A stretch of 64,000 nucleotides of DNA from Thalassolituus sp. UBA1087 (GCA_002314145.1 DCCG01000024.1:1830-65829), one strand, 5' to 3'. Numbered from the stretch's first letter, positions 52,786 to 62,468 are shown. Notes: a model not told the origin generated them from the sequence alone. Made by a program: numbers and translations.

Positions 52786-55542
52786 ATGCCTCAGTTTGTC
52801 CCCCTGTTTTTCATCTCGGTGGCCGCCTACTTTGTTGCGGCGATGGGTGGTCTGCAACTGGCCATTCCACCGGGTTTTGCCTCCGCAGTCTGGCCGGCCG
52901 CCGGGGTCGCGCTGGCCCTGCTGCACCTGACGGACGGGCGCCACTCAGTCCTGCTGGGGATTCTCACCGGCTCCTGTCTGGCCAACCTGACCGTATCCAC
53001 CGCCTGGTTTACTGAATTTTCGCTGCACAGCACCTGGCCTCCTCTGATAATCGGCGCCGGGGCCAGCGTACAGGCATTCGCCGGTTATCAGCTGTTCCGC
53101 CATTCTGAAAGCAACAATAAAGACGAGGACATACCCAACTCGCCGAGAGCCATTGCTTACTTTGCGCTGGTCGTTGCTTTGTTAACACCACTGATCAACA
53201 GCTCAGCAGGCACTCTGACCCTGTATGCCGCCGGCTTTATTGCTGGCAATGCCGTGCCCTTCAGCTGGATAACCTGGTGGGTTGGGGATGCCATCGGTAT
53301 TTTTCTGTTCGCCCCGCTGGTGGTGATTCTGTTTCAGCAGGGCATTGATATACGGCGCCGGCTGCAGGTTGCCATTCCCACCATCATTCTGTTTACCCTG
53401 GTCACCGGCGCATTTGTGGCCTCCAGCAATTATTACCGCGAGAAGAAACAGAGTGAATTTGATAAGTCAGCTGAGCGGACCGGCCAGAAAATCAGTGAAA
53501 CCTTTCGCCTGGCGGAAAAAAAACTGGTCTCTTACGGCGCACTGTTTAATGCCTCAACCGAGGTTAACCGTTCGGAGTTTGAACGCTTTTCTCATGTTAT
53601 ATCCGGCTCTGACGCCACCCTTTATGGCATTGGCTGGACCCCGGTCATCAAACATGAAGATCGTGCTGCGTTTGAAAAAAGCATGCAACAGGAATACCCG
53701 GGGTTCCGTCTTACGGAATTAACCAACAACGGAACCCTGATTCCGGCAACACAAAAAAAAGAATACTTTCCGGTTGTTTATATCTACCCATACGAGCGCA
53801 ACAAACGCGCACTCGGTCTTAACCTGGCTGCCAACACCTCACGCCGTGATGCATTACTGCAGGCAAGAATACTGAATAAGCCGGTGGCGACATCGCCCAT
53901 TATTCTGGCCCAGGAAAAAGACAACCAGAAAGCGACCATTCTGTATATGCCGGTGTTTAAGTTCTACGATAATGATCAGGAGTTTCTTGGCTATGCCAGT
54001 GGCGTTATCCGTATTGGCGATATGCTGACTGAGATTCTTAAAGAATTCCGCTGGACCGGCGTCTCTATAAGGATTTATGACCGCAGTGAATATGGCGACC
54101 GCGAATTGCTGTTTGATTCGGCTGATCCGGTCAATCCTCAATATCAGACTTATACGTATTTCTCCGAATTTGGTTCACGCAAATACGATATTGAGCTTTA
54201 CGCCAATCACTTTGAACAGGATAAAGGCAAAGACTGGAGCAGCTGGATTATTATTACCTCCGGGTTCCTGCTGACGGCGTTATTTCAGGTCTTTATTTTG
54301 CTGATCACCGGCACGGTGGAGCACGTCAGCCGTCAGGTAACGCTGAAAACCCGTGAATTACGCACCGCCATGGATAAGGCCAACGCCGCCAATGAAGCTA
54401 AATCCCGTTTTCTGGCAAATATGAGCCATGAACTGCGTACCCCGATGAATGCCATCATTGGTTTTATTAACCTGTGCCTTAAGACCGACCTTGATCAGAA
54501 ACAACGGGATTATCTCAATAAATCCCATATGGCTTCGACAACACTGCTGGCACTGATTAACGAATCGCTGGATTACGCCAAAATTGAAGCCGGCCAGCTG
54601 GAAATTAACCGTGAAGAATTTCCATTGTCGCGACTGCTGCGCAAAATGCATGCTCTGTTTGATCTTCAGGCTCACGAAAAGGATCTCGCCTTTAACATCA
54701 ATACGGATCACGACGTTCCGGCGACAATATTGGCCGATGAACTCAGGCTGGAGCAGATATTTCTTAACCTGTTGAGTAACGCATTCAAGTTCACAGAACA
54801 GGGCAGTGTCAGCCTGCATCTGCGTTATCTGGCCAGCCGGCAACAGCTGGAAATCTCAGTGACCGATACAGGTATTGGTATTGAAGCCAGCCAGATTCCG
54901 CATCTGTTTGATGCCTTCCGTCAGGCTGACAGTTCGACCAGCCGCCGTTTCGGCGGCACCGGTCTGGGGCTGAGCATCAGCCGCGAGCTGGCAGTGCTGA
55001 TGCACGGTGATATCGACATCACCAGCGAACCGGGCAAAGGCAGCTGCTTTACGGCGCTGGTTCAGGCAGAACCAGTGGGCGAAGACACGATTAACTGGCA
55101 CGATGAAGAAGAACACACCACGCCGGATGCGGACCCCCACCCCAATGCCAGTGTTTATCCGCTGAAGGGCATTACCTGTCTGTTGGCGGAAGATGTGTTA
55201 CTCAATCAGATACTGGCCCAGGAGTTACTGAGCCAGATGGGGGCTGAAGTCGTGATTGCCAACAACGGTCTGGAAGCGCTGGATAAAGTTAAAGACGGCC
55301 TGAAACCCGATGTTATCCTGATGGATCTGCAGATGCCGGTCATGGATGGCTTTGAAGCCACCCATCAGATTCATGCACTGCCCGGCTGCACACAGATTCC
55401 GGTGCTGGCCATGACAGCTAATGCGATGGACTCAGATGTTAAGGCGTGCCGGGCGGCCGGGATGGAATATCATATATCCAAGCCGGTAGACGCGATGGAT
55501 ATCCTGATTAAAATTCAGGCGGCTTTAGGACAGCAAAGATAG
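52786..55542 (+). CDS. Hybrid sensor histidine kinase MASE1-CHASE-HisKA-HATPase-REC
   Basis: A 918-residue membrane sensor. A MASE1 domain of about eight helices (residues 1-190) and a further helix (about 196-213) lead to a periplasmic CHASE domain (about 240-480), then a helix (487-508). HisKA follows with the phospho-His in NMSHELRTP (H548), then the ATPase (DTGIGIE, GTGLGLSIS) and a C-terminal receiver with D847 in ILMDLQMPVMDGFE. CHASE domains bind small external ligands. No phosphotransfer protein or response regulator gene is adjacent. AGGAG precedes the ATG. Confidence 0.93.
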   Translation: MPQFVPLFFISVAAYFVAAMGGLQLAIPPGFASAVWPAAGVALALLHLTDGRHSVLLGILTGSCLANLTVSTAWFTEFSLHSTWPPLIIGAGASVQAFAGYQLFRHSESNNKDEDIPNSPRAIAYFALVVALLTPLINSSAGTLTLYAAGFIAGNAVPFSWITWWVGDAIGIFLFAPLVVILFQQGIDIRRRLQVAIPTIILFTLVTGAFVASSNYYREKKQSEFDKSAERTGQKISETFRLAEKKLVSYGALFNASTEVNRSEFERFSHVISGSDATLYGIGWTPVIKHEDRAAFEKSMQQEYPGFRLTELTNNGTLIPATQKKEYFPVVYIYPYERNKRALGLNLAANTSRRDALLQARILNKPVATSPIILAQEKDNQKATILYMPVFKFYDNDQEFLGYASGVIRIGDMLTEILKEFRWTGVSIRIYDRSEYGDRELLFDSADPVNPQYQTYTYFSEFGSRKYDIELYANHFEQDKGKDWSSWIIITSGFLLTALFQVFILLITGTVEHVSRQVTLKTRELRTAMDKANAANEAKSRFLANMSHELRTPMNAIIGFINLCLKTDLDQKQRDYLNKSHMASTTLLALINESLDYAKIEAGQLEINREEFPLSRLLRKMHALFDLQAHEKDLAFNINTDHDVPATILADELRLEQIFLNLLSNAFKFTEQGSVSLHLRYLASRQQLEISVTDTGIGIEASQIPHLFDAFRQADSSTSRRFGGTGLGLSISRELAVLMHGDIDITSEPGKGSCFTALVQAEPVGEDTINWHDEEEHTTPDADPHPNASVYPLKGITCLLAEDVLLNQILAQELLSQMGAEVVIANNGLEALDKVKDGLKPDVILMDLQMPVMDGFEATHQIHALPGCTQIPVLAMTANAMDSDVKACRAAGMEYHISKPVDAMDILIKIQAALGQQR

Positions 55543-55596
55543 CGTGACTGCAAGGCCGGCGTGAAAGGAAAGCCATGATGAAAGAAATGCGGCCAA

Positions 55597-55935
55597 TCAG
55601 AAACCGAAAAAGCTGCCGCCCTTATCAAAACCGTGGACTCGGTGGACACGGATATCGCCCGCCATGGTGATCCGGCAATGGGCCCAGCCACTGTCTTCTT
55701 TGGTATCCAGACTCAGAAACACTTCATAGTAGCGGGATTCGCGGCGCGTGGATAACGCATCCAGACTGATCACCGGATCGCCTTCCACATGGTCATGGGT
55801 ATAGTTCCGGCAGTGATTAATGGCCTGCCCCAGATTACGGACACCGCCCTTTGCCTGTGAGGGATAGCCGTCATCTGTCGCGCAGCCTGTGATGGCCAGT
55901 ACAGCGGTTACTACCAGAACACCTGCTCCTTTCAC
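55597..55935 (-). CDS. Small lipoprotein, paralogue of the 56.1-kb gene
   Basis: A 112-residue lipoprotein with lipobox AITGC (Cys18). The mature part shows RNLGQAINHCRNY, VISLDALSTRRESRYYEVFLSLDTK and a second Cys in WAHCRI. The same pattern recurs in the neighbouring gene, so the pair arose by tandem duplication. Two conserved Cys could form a disulfide. The start is GTG after AGGAGG. Function is unknown. Confidence 0.8.
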   Translation of the reverse strand: MKGAGVLVVTAVLAITGCATDDGYPSQAKGGVRNLGQAINHCRNYTHDHVEGDPVISLDALSTRRESRYYEVFLSLDTKEDSGWAHCRITMAGDIRVHRVHGFDKGGSFFGF

Positions 55936-56098
55936 TGCAATCCCTCCTCTGCTATGTGTACCCAGGTACAGAAAGCAGTGTATATCATCCGTTCTGTAAC
56001 CAAGGTAACAGGCTGTAAAAGTCAGAGTGTTATTTTGTGTATTTCATGCAGATTATGACGGGGTTCCGGAACAGACCCCGCCACAGGGATGATATTGA

Positions 56099-56431
56099 TC
56101 AGTTATTACTGAACTGACTGAACGCACCGGTATTCTTGTGGAAGCCCGGGGCAGAATAGTTGACGATCAGCCCGGACATATCCACCTCACACGAGGCGTA
56201 ACCGTGTTTATGCTGATTATCGAGGTTGAGAAAGACCTTGTAATAGCCGCCCTGCTCACGGGTAGACAGCTGATCGACACTGATCACGACATCACTGATC
56301 AGTACCTTTTTGCTGTACTCACGACAATGCTGGATGGCTTCCCCCAGATCTCTGACATCGCCCTGCAACCCCTGATCACAACCACTGATTACCATGACCA
56401 GCGCTGCGGCAAGTGCCTGTAATGTGCGCAT
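56099..56431 (-). CDS. Small lipoprotein, paralogue of the 55.6-kb gene
   Basis: A 110-residue lipoprotein with lipobox VISGC. RDLGEAIQHCREYS, VVISVDQLSTREQGGYYKVFLNLDNQ and a second Cys in YASCEV match its downstream paralogue position by position. GAGGA lies 7 bases before the ATG, which is preferred over a GTG two codons earlier. It stands 163 bp upstream of the paralogue on the same strand. Function is unknown. Confidence 0.8.
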   Translation of the reverse strand: MRTLQALAAALVMVISGCDQGLQGDVRDLGEAIQHCREYSKKVLISDVVISVDQLSTREQGGYYKVFLNLDNQHKHGYASCEVDMSGLIVNYSAPGFHKNTGAFSQFSNN

Positions 56432-56493
56432 AAACACGTCCTCAGCTGATAAAGCGTATTCTTATTTTAGTTGCTGGCGGCGGAAATGCCTGC

Positions 56494-57882
56494 TCAGGCA
56501 GGCCCGGCAAGCTTATGCGGCGCCAGCAACTGTTCCAGTTCGGCGCGGCTGAGGTCTGTATTCTCCTCCGCGACATCGATCACCGGCCGTTTCTCTTTAT
56601 ACGCCTGCTTGGCTATATCGGCCGCTTTCAGGTAACCGATAACCGGATTAAGCGCTGTGACCAGAATCGGGTTACGCCCCAGTGCTGCGTTCAGCTGCTC
56701 TTCATTCACGGTAAAGGTAGCAATGGCTTTATCGGCCAGCAGACGCGCAACGTTCGCCAGCAACTGCAGACTTTCACACAGGTTACTGGCCACCAGCGGC
56801 AGCATCACATTCAGTTCAAAATTACCGGATTGCCCGGCCACGGTAATGGTCGCATCATTACCGATGACCTGTGCGGCGACCATCGCGGCAGATTCCGGAA
56901 TCACCGGGTTCACCTTCCCCGGCATAATGGACGAGCCCGGTTGCAGGGCCTCCAGCTCAATTTCCCCCAGCCCGGCCAGCGGACCGGAATTCATCCAGCG
57001 CAGATCATTGGCAATTTTCATCACCGAGACCGCGGTGGCTTTTAACTGTCCGGAAAGCGAGACAGCAACATCCTGGCTACTCATGTGCGCAAAATAATTT
57101 TCCGCCCGGGTCAGTGTCAGACCACTGATACCCGACAGCTCGCGCAGGAAGACAGGGACAAACTCAGGATGTGCGTTGACGCCGGTGCCCACGGCCGTAC
57201 CGCCCTGTGCCAGTGAGTGCAGTGTTGGCTGAAGCCCGCTCAGTGCGCGGATATTCTGTGTAATCTGTGTTTGCCAGCCGCTGAGCGCCTGATCAAAACG
57301 CAGCGGCATGGCATCCATCAGGTGAGTGCGGCCGGTTTTTACCACGTCTTTCAGGCTTTCACCTTTCTGCCCGATCACCTGCTGCAGATGGTCCAGAGCC
57401 GGCAACAGCGATGTTTCCAGCAACAACGCGGCACTCAGATGAATGGCGGAGGGAATGGTATCGTTACTGCTCTGCCCGGCGTTTACATGATCATTCGGGC
57501 TCACGGGCTGACCGCAGCGTTCACTGGCCAGATGCGCCAGCACTTCGTTGGCGTTCATATTGGAGCTGGTACCGGAACCGGTCTGAAACACATCCACCGG
57601 AAAGTGCTGCATTAACTGATCATCATTGAGCAACTGCTGTGCACTCTGCTCAATGGCCACACCGATGGCCGAAGGAATCACCTCCAGTTCCCGGTTGGCC
57701 TTTGCGGCGGCTGCTTTAATCATAATCAACGCGCGGATAAAGGCTTGCGGCAGACTCTGCCCGCTGACCGGGAAGTTATTGATGGCACGCTGAGTCTGAG
57801 CACCATACAGGGCAGCAGCCGGTACCTGAAGCTCCCCCATACTGTCACGTTCGGTACGGTATTGCGGGTTCAGTTCTGTCAT
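56494..57882 (-). CDS. fumC: Fumarate hydratase class II
   Basis: A 462-residue iron-independent fumarase converting fumarate and malate in the TCA cycle. The substrate motifs are GSGTSSNMNANEV (about residues 97-109), TGRTHLMDA and the superfamily signature GSSIMPGKVNP. The ATG at 57882 has AGGAG 6 bases upstream and gives the usual length; a frame open to 57927 lacks one. It is a single gene on the minus strand. Confidence 0.95.
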   Translation of the reverse strand: MTELNPQYRTERDSMGELQVPAAALYGAQTQRAINNFPVSGQSLPQAFIRALIMIKAAAAKANRELEVIPSAIGVAIEQSAQQLLNDDQLMQHFPVDVFQTGSGTSSNMNANEVLAHLASERCGQPVSPNDHVNAGQSSNDTIPSAIHLSAALLLETSLLPALDHLQQVIGQKGESLKDVVKTGRTHLMDAMPLRFDQALSGWQTQITQNIRALSGLQPTLHSLAQGGTAVGTGVNAHPEFVPVFLRELSGISGLTLTRAENYFAHMSSQDVAVSLSGQLKATAVSVMKIANDLRWMNSGPLAGLGEIELEALQPGSSIMPGKVNPVIPESAAMVAAQVIGNDATITVAGQSGNFELNVMLPLVASNLCESLQLLANVARLLADKAIATFTVNEEQLNAALGRNPILVTALNPVIGYLKAADIAKQAYKEKRPVIDVAEENTDLSRAELEQLLAPHKLAGPA

Positions 57883-57941
57883 AGCCGGCTCCTGAATGCT
57901 GATATTGTCTGTTAAAAATGACAACACAATAAAGAAATCAT

Positions 57942-57967
57942 TCCGCAGCCACTAATGCGGATTTTTT
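57942..57967 (+). terminator. Plus-strand-oriented terminator shape in a minus-strand region
   Basis: TCCGCA/TGCGGA arms with an 8-base loop are followed by six T residues on the plus strand. Both flanking genes are on the minus strand. On that strand the stem is preceded, not followed, by the homopolymer, so it would serve only weakly to end the hydrolase transcript. Confidence 0.6.
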
Positions 57968-57968
57968 A

Positions 57969-58937
57969 TCAATCTGATAGCCCGCTGAGAAAATCGTGAT
58001 AAATAGCCGCACTGTCAGCCGTCTCTTCCAGCATCGGCATATGGCCAGTCCCCTCAAAGATATGCACTTTAAGCTGAGGTATATGTTGCTGCCATACCTG
58101 TGCCCCACTGACGTGCAGCAGCTGGTCTTCGCTTCCCCACCAGAGCATCGCCGGGGCCTGCAATTCATCAAACTGATCATCAAGAAAATCGACGCCGTAA
58201 AACTGATCAAAAATGGCTTCCAGTTGCGGACGGCGCTCAATGTAATTTTCGGCAATGGCATTCAGCACGATATCCGGTAAATAAGGCGGATTTTCCATCG
58301 TCATCGGATAAAAAGTATCAAACCCTTCGCGCTGACGGATAAAGAAAGGGTTATGTCCGGCATTCAGCATTTTTTCCATACGGCTCTGCTGCGGATACTC
58401 CCGGATACCGGCCGGGTCGACCATGGTCGCCGACAGGGTTTTCTGCGGGTAGCGGATGGCAAAAGTAGCGGTTAAAAAGCCCCCCATGGAGTTACCGATG
58501 ATATGTGCAGCAGGCACATTCAGCGCATCCATTAAACGACTGATACGTGCTGCCTGAGCTGGCATGGTGTAATCCCAGCCAGAGGCAAAGCCGGTATCCC
58601 CATGGCCCGCCATATCCGGGATAATCACTTCATAATCGTCGGTGAAATGCTTGGCAAAACGTGGCCATACATCTTTATCCGCACTGTAACCATGCAGCAT
58701 AATAATAGCAGGCTTGCCCGGGTTCTTATGGTGGTAAATCACCAGTGCGTCCGGGCCCGGGGCACTGCCTTCTTCTGCTTTGATAACAACCGTCTTCTGC
58801 TCCAGCCCGTATAACGAAGCCTCCAGATCAGTGGCATGGTTATACAGCCAGTGGCCCACAGCAGAATAGCTGCCCTGCAGCAGACCAAACAACAGTGCCA
58901 GTATCAGTGGCACGACTAACAGAGTCACCTTTTTCAT
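57969..58937 (-). CDS. Alpha/beta hydrolase
   Basis: A 322-residue hydrolase with an N-terminal membrane anchor or signal (about residues 4-22), oxyanion loop MLHGYSAD, nucleophile elbow GNSMGG (Ser about residue 150), catalytic Asp in WGSEDQLLHV and His in GTGHMPMLE. It is esterase- or lipase-like. It follows the monooxygenase gene by 75 bp on the same strand. An esterase next to a Baeyer-Villiger enzyme suggests cleavage of the esters that enzyme makes; this is inferred. Confidence 0.88.
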   Translation of the reverse strand: MKKVTLLVVPLILALLFGLLQGSYSAVGHWLYNHATDLEASLYGLEQKTVVIKAEEGSAPGPDALVIYHHKNPGKPAIIMLHGYSADKDVWPRFAKHFTDDYEVIIPDMAGHGDTGFASGWDYTMPAQAARISRLMDALNVPAAHIIGNSMGGFLTATFAIRYPQKTLSATMVDPAGIREYPQQSRMEKMLNAGHNPFFIRQREGFDTFYPMTMENPPYLPDIVLNAIAENYIERRPQLEAIFDQFYGVDFLDDQFDELQAPAMLWWGSEDQLLHVSGAQVWQQHIPQLKVHIFEGTGHMPMLEETADSAAIYHDFLSGLSD

Positions 58938-59012
58938 ACGCTCACCTTTTTTATTTATTGTTTTTTCTCAGTTGCGATCGTCAGTTTCGTTTGTCAGTTT
59001 CGACTGCCAGGG

Positions 59013-60470
59013 TCAGACAAAATCATGGTCTTTTTCGCGGAAGTTTTTCGTCCAGCGGCGGAAGGTAAAACTGAAGCCCGGAAACATAGCAATGACTTTG
59101 CCGCTTTTGCTTTTATACCAGCTGTTACAGCCACCGGTCTGCCAGACCGTTTTCGCCATTTCATCATGAATATGGCCAGTGTAACTGGCCTCCGCCTGAG
59201 GTTTTACTTCAATACGCTGCTTGCCACGCTGACGGACTTCTTTAATGGCGCGCATAATGTAATTCATCTGCGCTTCGATAATAAAGATCGCGGAAGTATG
59301 GCCTATGCCGGTATTCGGCCCGGTAACAATAAATAAATTCGGGAAGCCAGGTGCCGAAGTACCCAGATAAGCGCGCGGGTAATCGGCCCACACATCCGCC
59401 AGTGTTTTACCCTGCTGGCCAATCACCGGATAAGAAATCACACCGTCTGTCGCATCGTAGCCGGTGGAATAAATAATCAGATCCAGATCCAGCTGTTCAC
59501 CGGATTCTGTTTTAATACCCTGTTCATTGATCTCGCTGATACCATCCGTTTTATCATGCAGGGTAACGTTATCGCGGCAAAAGGCCGGGTACAGGGTATC
59601 GGACAGAATGACCCGTTTGCAGCCGATGGTAAAATCCGGTGTCACTTTCTTTTGCAGCTGTGGATCTTTGATCTGATTTTTAATGTGTCTGCGGGCTTTT
59701 CTGCCAGCCAGTAGCTCGAGCATAAAATCAGAGTATTTAAACCCGATGACCCGGGTTTCCAGCCCCCAGTAAATGGCTTCACGTAACATGCGATAGATAA
59801 ACTTATTGCTCAGCAATTTACGCTGCCAGTTTTTAAATACGTAATCCGGGCGAGGCATCACCCAGTGAGGCGTGCGCTGAAACACATGCAGATGGTCAAC
59901 ATCCGGCGCTATCGCCGGAATCACCTGAGCAGCACTGGCACCACTGCCGATAATGGCCACGCGCTTGCCTTTATAGTCGTAACTCTGGTCCCAGTTATTG
60001 GTGTGGAAAGATTTACCTTTAAACGTATCGCGGCCTTTAAAATCCGGTATCACCGGCGTACTCAGCGGGCCGGAGGCATTAACAATAAACTGCGCTGTTA
60101 AAATCTCACCGTCGTTAATTTCAACCAGCCACTGGTTTTCATCATCGCGCCACTGAATTTTACTGACGTTGGCACTGGTGCGGGTTTTGTCACGCAGGCC
60201 GTGCTTATCAATCACATAGTTGGTGTATTCCCGCAATTCATTCTGTTCAGCGAACATCTGTGACCAGTTGTAAGGCTCGGATTCAATCGAATATAAGGGT
60301 GACTGCACATCCACCGCTGCGCCCGGATACGTATTCTGAGCCCAGGTGCCGCCCATAAACTCGCGGCGCTCCAGAATCAGGTAATCGTCGATTCCCTGTT
60401 TGTGCAGATTAATAGCTGCGCACTGGCCACCAAAGCCACTGCCGATGATGATGACGGTATAAGAAGACAT
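59013..60470 (-). CDS. Baeyer-Villiger-type flavin monooxygenase
   Basis: A 485-residue FAD/NADPH enzyme. The FAD motif is GSGFGG (residues 10-15), the Baeyer-Villiger fingerprint FKGKSFHTNNW is at 150-160, and the NADPH Rossmann motif GSGASA is at 175-180. It inserts oxygen next to a carbonyl, turning ketones into esters, or oxidises heteroatoms. The ATG at 60470 after GGGAG is preferred. It lies divergent from a TetR regulator with a 106-bp gap and upstream of a hydrolase, which makes a small ketone/ester catabolic unit likely. Confidence 0.9.
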   Translation of the reverse strand: MSSYTVIIIGSGFGGQCAAINLHKQGIDDYLILERREFMGGTWAQNTYPGAAVDVQSPLYSIESEPYNWSQMFAEQNELREYTNYVIDKHGLRDKTRTSANVSKIQWRDDENQWLVEINDGEILTAQFIVNASGPLSTPVIPDFKGRDTFKGKSFHTNNWDQSYDYKGKRVAIIGSGASAAQVIPAIAPDVDHLHVFQRTPHWVMPRPDYVFKNWQRKLLSNKFIYRMLREAIYWGLETRVIGFKYSDFMLELLAGRKARRHIKNQIKDPQLQKKVTPDFTIGCKRVILSDTLYPAFCRDNVTLHDKTDGISEINEQGIKTESGEQLDLDLIIYSTGYDATDGVISYPVIGQQGKTLADVWADYPRAYLGTSAPGFPNLFIVTGPNTGIGHTSAIFIIEAQMNYIMRAIKEVRQRGKQRIEVKPQAEASYTGHIHDEMAKTVWQTGGCNSWYKSKSGKVIAMFPGFSFTFRRWTKNFREKDHDFV

Positions 60471-60576
60471 TCCGGCTCCCTTCACGACCGGTCAGAGCGG
60501 CGCGAATTTTTATTGTTAAAAGTGAAGACAAGCGTCATCACTTTACTTCTGAAGACACCTGTCGTCAAATGGAACC

Positions 60577-61287
60577 ATGAGTCAATTACAGACAAAAAAA
60601 CAGGCCGCACATACAGCCGGCAGCGATGAAACTCAAAGCGGTCGTACCTACGGAGGACAAAGCCGCGAGCAGCGTCAGGCACAGCGGCGCCAACAGTTTC
60701 TGGACGCCGGGCTGGAAGTATTTGGCACCGAGGGGTTCCGTCTTGCCACCGTGCGCAGCATCTGCCGCACAGCGCAGCTCACCGACCGCTATTTCTATGA
60801 AGAATTCGGCAATCTCGAAGGCCTGTTACAGGCTGTTTACTGCGATTGTATGGACCGCATTTATCAACAGCTGATGGCGGAACTGGCGCAGCTATCCGCC
60901 GGTGACAGTATGCGTGAGGTGGTGGAAAGCACACTGGAAGTGTTTTTCGCTGAGCTGGAAGATCCCCGGGTTGCCCGGGTGTGCATGCTGGAACTGGAAG
61001 GGGTCAGCGCCGGAACCGACACTCTGTATCTGGGCTATATCCGTCGCTTCGCACTCTTGCTGATGAGTATGTCGCGGCGCGCCTACCCGCACTGGCAGCT
61101 GCAGGATGATGAAGCGGAATTACTGGGTACAGGCCTTGTTGGTGCCGTCCGGCAGATATCGACCAGCTGGTTAATGTCCGGCCATAGTCACAGTCGCCGG
61201 TTAATGGTTCAGACCGGCAGCCGTATTATCCTGGGCCTGATACACCAGCTTCAGCAGGAGGCCGATCAGCAGCGATCAGATAATTAA
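60577..61287 (+). CDS. TetR-family transcriptional regulator
   Basis: A 236-residue repressor-type protein with a poorly conserved 30-residue N-terminus. The HTH domain follows (FLDAGLEVFGTEGFRLATV, ICRTAQLTDRYFYEEFGN, about residues 41-80), then an all-helical ligand domain. Divergence from the monooxygenase gene suggests it controls that unit. Cognate ligand and operator were not identified. Confidence 0.88.
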   Translation: MSQLQTKKQAAHTAGSDETQSGRTYGGQSREQRQAQRRQQFLDAGLEVFGTEGFRLATVRSICRTAQLTDRYFYEEFGNLEGLLQAVYCDCMDRIYQQLMAELAQLSAGDSMREVVESTLEVFFAELEDPRVARVCMLELEGVSAGTDTLYLGYIRRFALLLMSMSRRAYPHWQLQDDEAELLGTGLVGAVRQISTSWLMSGHSHSRRLMVQTGSRIILGLIHQLQQEADQQRSDN

Positions 61288-61320
61288 ATCGGCTGCGAGT
61301 CCGCAGCGGCTTAATTATTT
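61281..61320. terminator. Bidirectional terminator between tetR-type and mscS-type genes
   Basis: TAATTAA...GGCTGCG pairs with CGCAGC...TTAATTA around loop AGTC, followed by TTT on the plus strand. A second perfect 9-bp hairpin ACCGGCTTC/GAAGCCGGT (61337-61359) overlaps the 3' end of the channel gene. The two genes are convergent. Confidence 0.75.
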
Positions 61321-61343
61321 GTACACAAGATAACTGACCGGCT

Positions 61344-62444
61344 TCAGGAAGAAGCCGGTACCGAAGCCTGGTTTACATTCCCTGTCAGCAATTCTGCCGG
61401 CACGCTGTCGAGATGCAGAGTGCGGGTCGGGAAGGCACAGTCAGCGCCATGCTGATGAATAATGTTCAGCACTTTCAGTAGCACGTCCTGTTTAATTTCG
61501 TGGTAACGCACCCAATCGGTGGTTTTGGTGAAGGTGTAAATAAAGAAATCCAGACTCGACGCACCAAAGGCGTTGAAGTTCACGATCATGGTTTGATCCT
61601 TGTCGATTTCTTCGTGATTGCGCAGCATGGTTTTGACGTCTTCGATAATGCCGTCCAATGCCCGGGAATCCTGATAACGCACACCCATGGTTTCATAAAT
61701 CCGGCGATTGAGCATACGCGACGGGTTCTCCACCGTAATGGTGGTAAACACCGAATTCGGTACATACAGGGGGCGTTTATCAAAGGTACGGATACGGGTA
61801 ACGCGGAAGCCGATGTGCTCAACCGTGCCTTCAATACTGCGGTCCGGTGAACGTATCCAGTCGCCGACGCGGAATGGACGGTCGAGATAAATAATTAACG
61901 AACCGAAAAAATTGGCCAGCAGATCTTTGGCGGCCATACCCACAATCAGACCACCCACACCACCGAAGGCGAGGATGCCGGAGATGGAAATTCCCAGCAT
62001 CTGAAATACCGGCAGCACAATCAGAACCGTGACGGTGAGCTTGGCGATTTTACCCACCATCTGCACCGTGGTCGGATCACTGCCACGATGCAGTTGCTGT
62101 TGTTCAATGCGGCTGATTAAGCGCCATAACGCCCAGGCCACCAGAATAATCAGCGACAGCTGACGCACAATGGGAATACTGGTGACGATTTCCGAGGAGT
62201 AATGACGGGCAGTAATGTCGGCAATCCAGGTGGCCCCCACGGCCACAATCATCCAGTTAACCGGAATACCAATGGCTTCGATGACGATGTCATCCCATTG
62301 TGTATTGGTTCCGGCCACCAGCCGCGCCAGTGTCTTTCTGAACAGGCGCCAGATCAGTCCGGCCACCAGGGTAATGCCTAATGCTATTGATACATCCCAG
62401 AACCAGTCGTAATTCTGTGACGATAAATCATTCCACCATTCCAC
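61344..62444 (-). CDS. MscS-family mechanosensitive channel
   Basis: A 366-residue inner-membrane protein with about five helices. The pore helix region is FGGVGGLIVGMAAKDLLANF (about residues 175-194), followed by the beta domain RPFRVGDWI and VPNSVF. Members of this size belong to the YbdG/MscM-like group and release solutes under hypo-osmotic shock. It is a single gene, 24 bp downstream of rlmB. Confidence 0.9.
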   Translation of the reverse strand: MEWWNDLSSQNYDWFWDVSIALGITLVAGLIWRLFRKTLARLVAGTNTQWDDIVIEAIGIPVNWMIVAVGATWIADITARHYSSEIVTSIPIVRQLSLIILVAWALWRLISRIEQQQLHRGSDPTTVQMVGKIAKLTVTVLIVLPVFQMLGISISGILAFGGVGGLIVGMAAKDLLANFFGSLIIYLDRPFRVGDWIRSPDRSIEGTVEHIGFRVTRIRTFDKRPLYVPNSVFTTITVENPSRMLNRRIYETMGVRYQDSRALDGIIEDVKTMLRNHEEIDKDQTMIVNFNAFGASSLDFFIYTFTKTTDWVRYHEIKQDVLLKVLNIIHQHGADCAFPTRTLHLDSVPAELLTGNVNQASVPASS

Positions 62445-62468
62445 GTTATTAACTCCAATAACCAGTGA

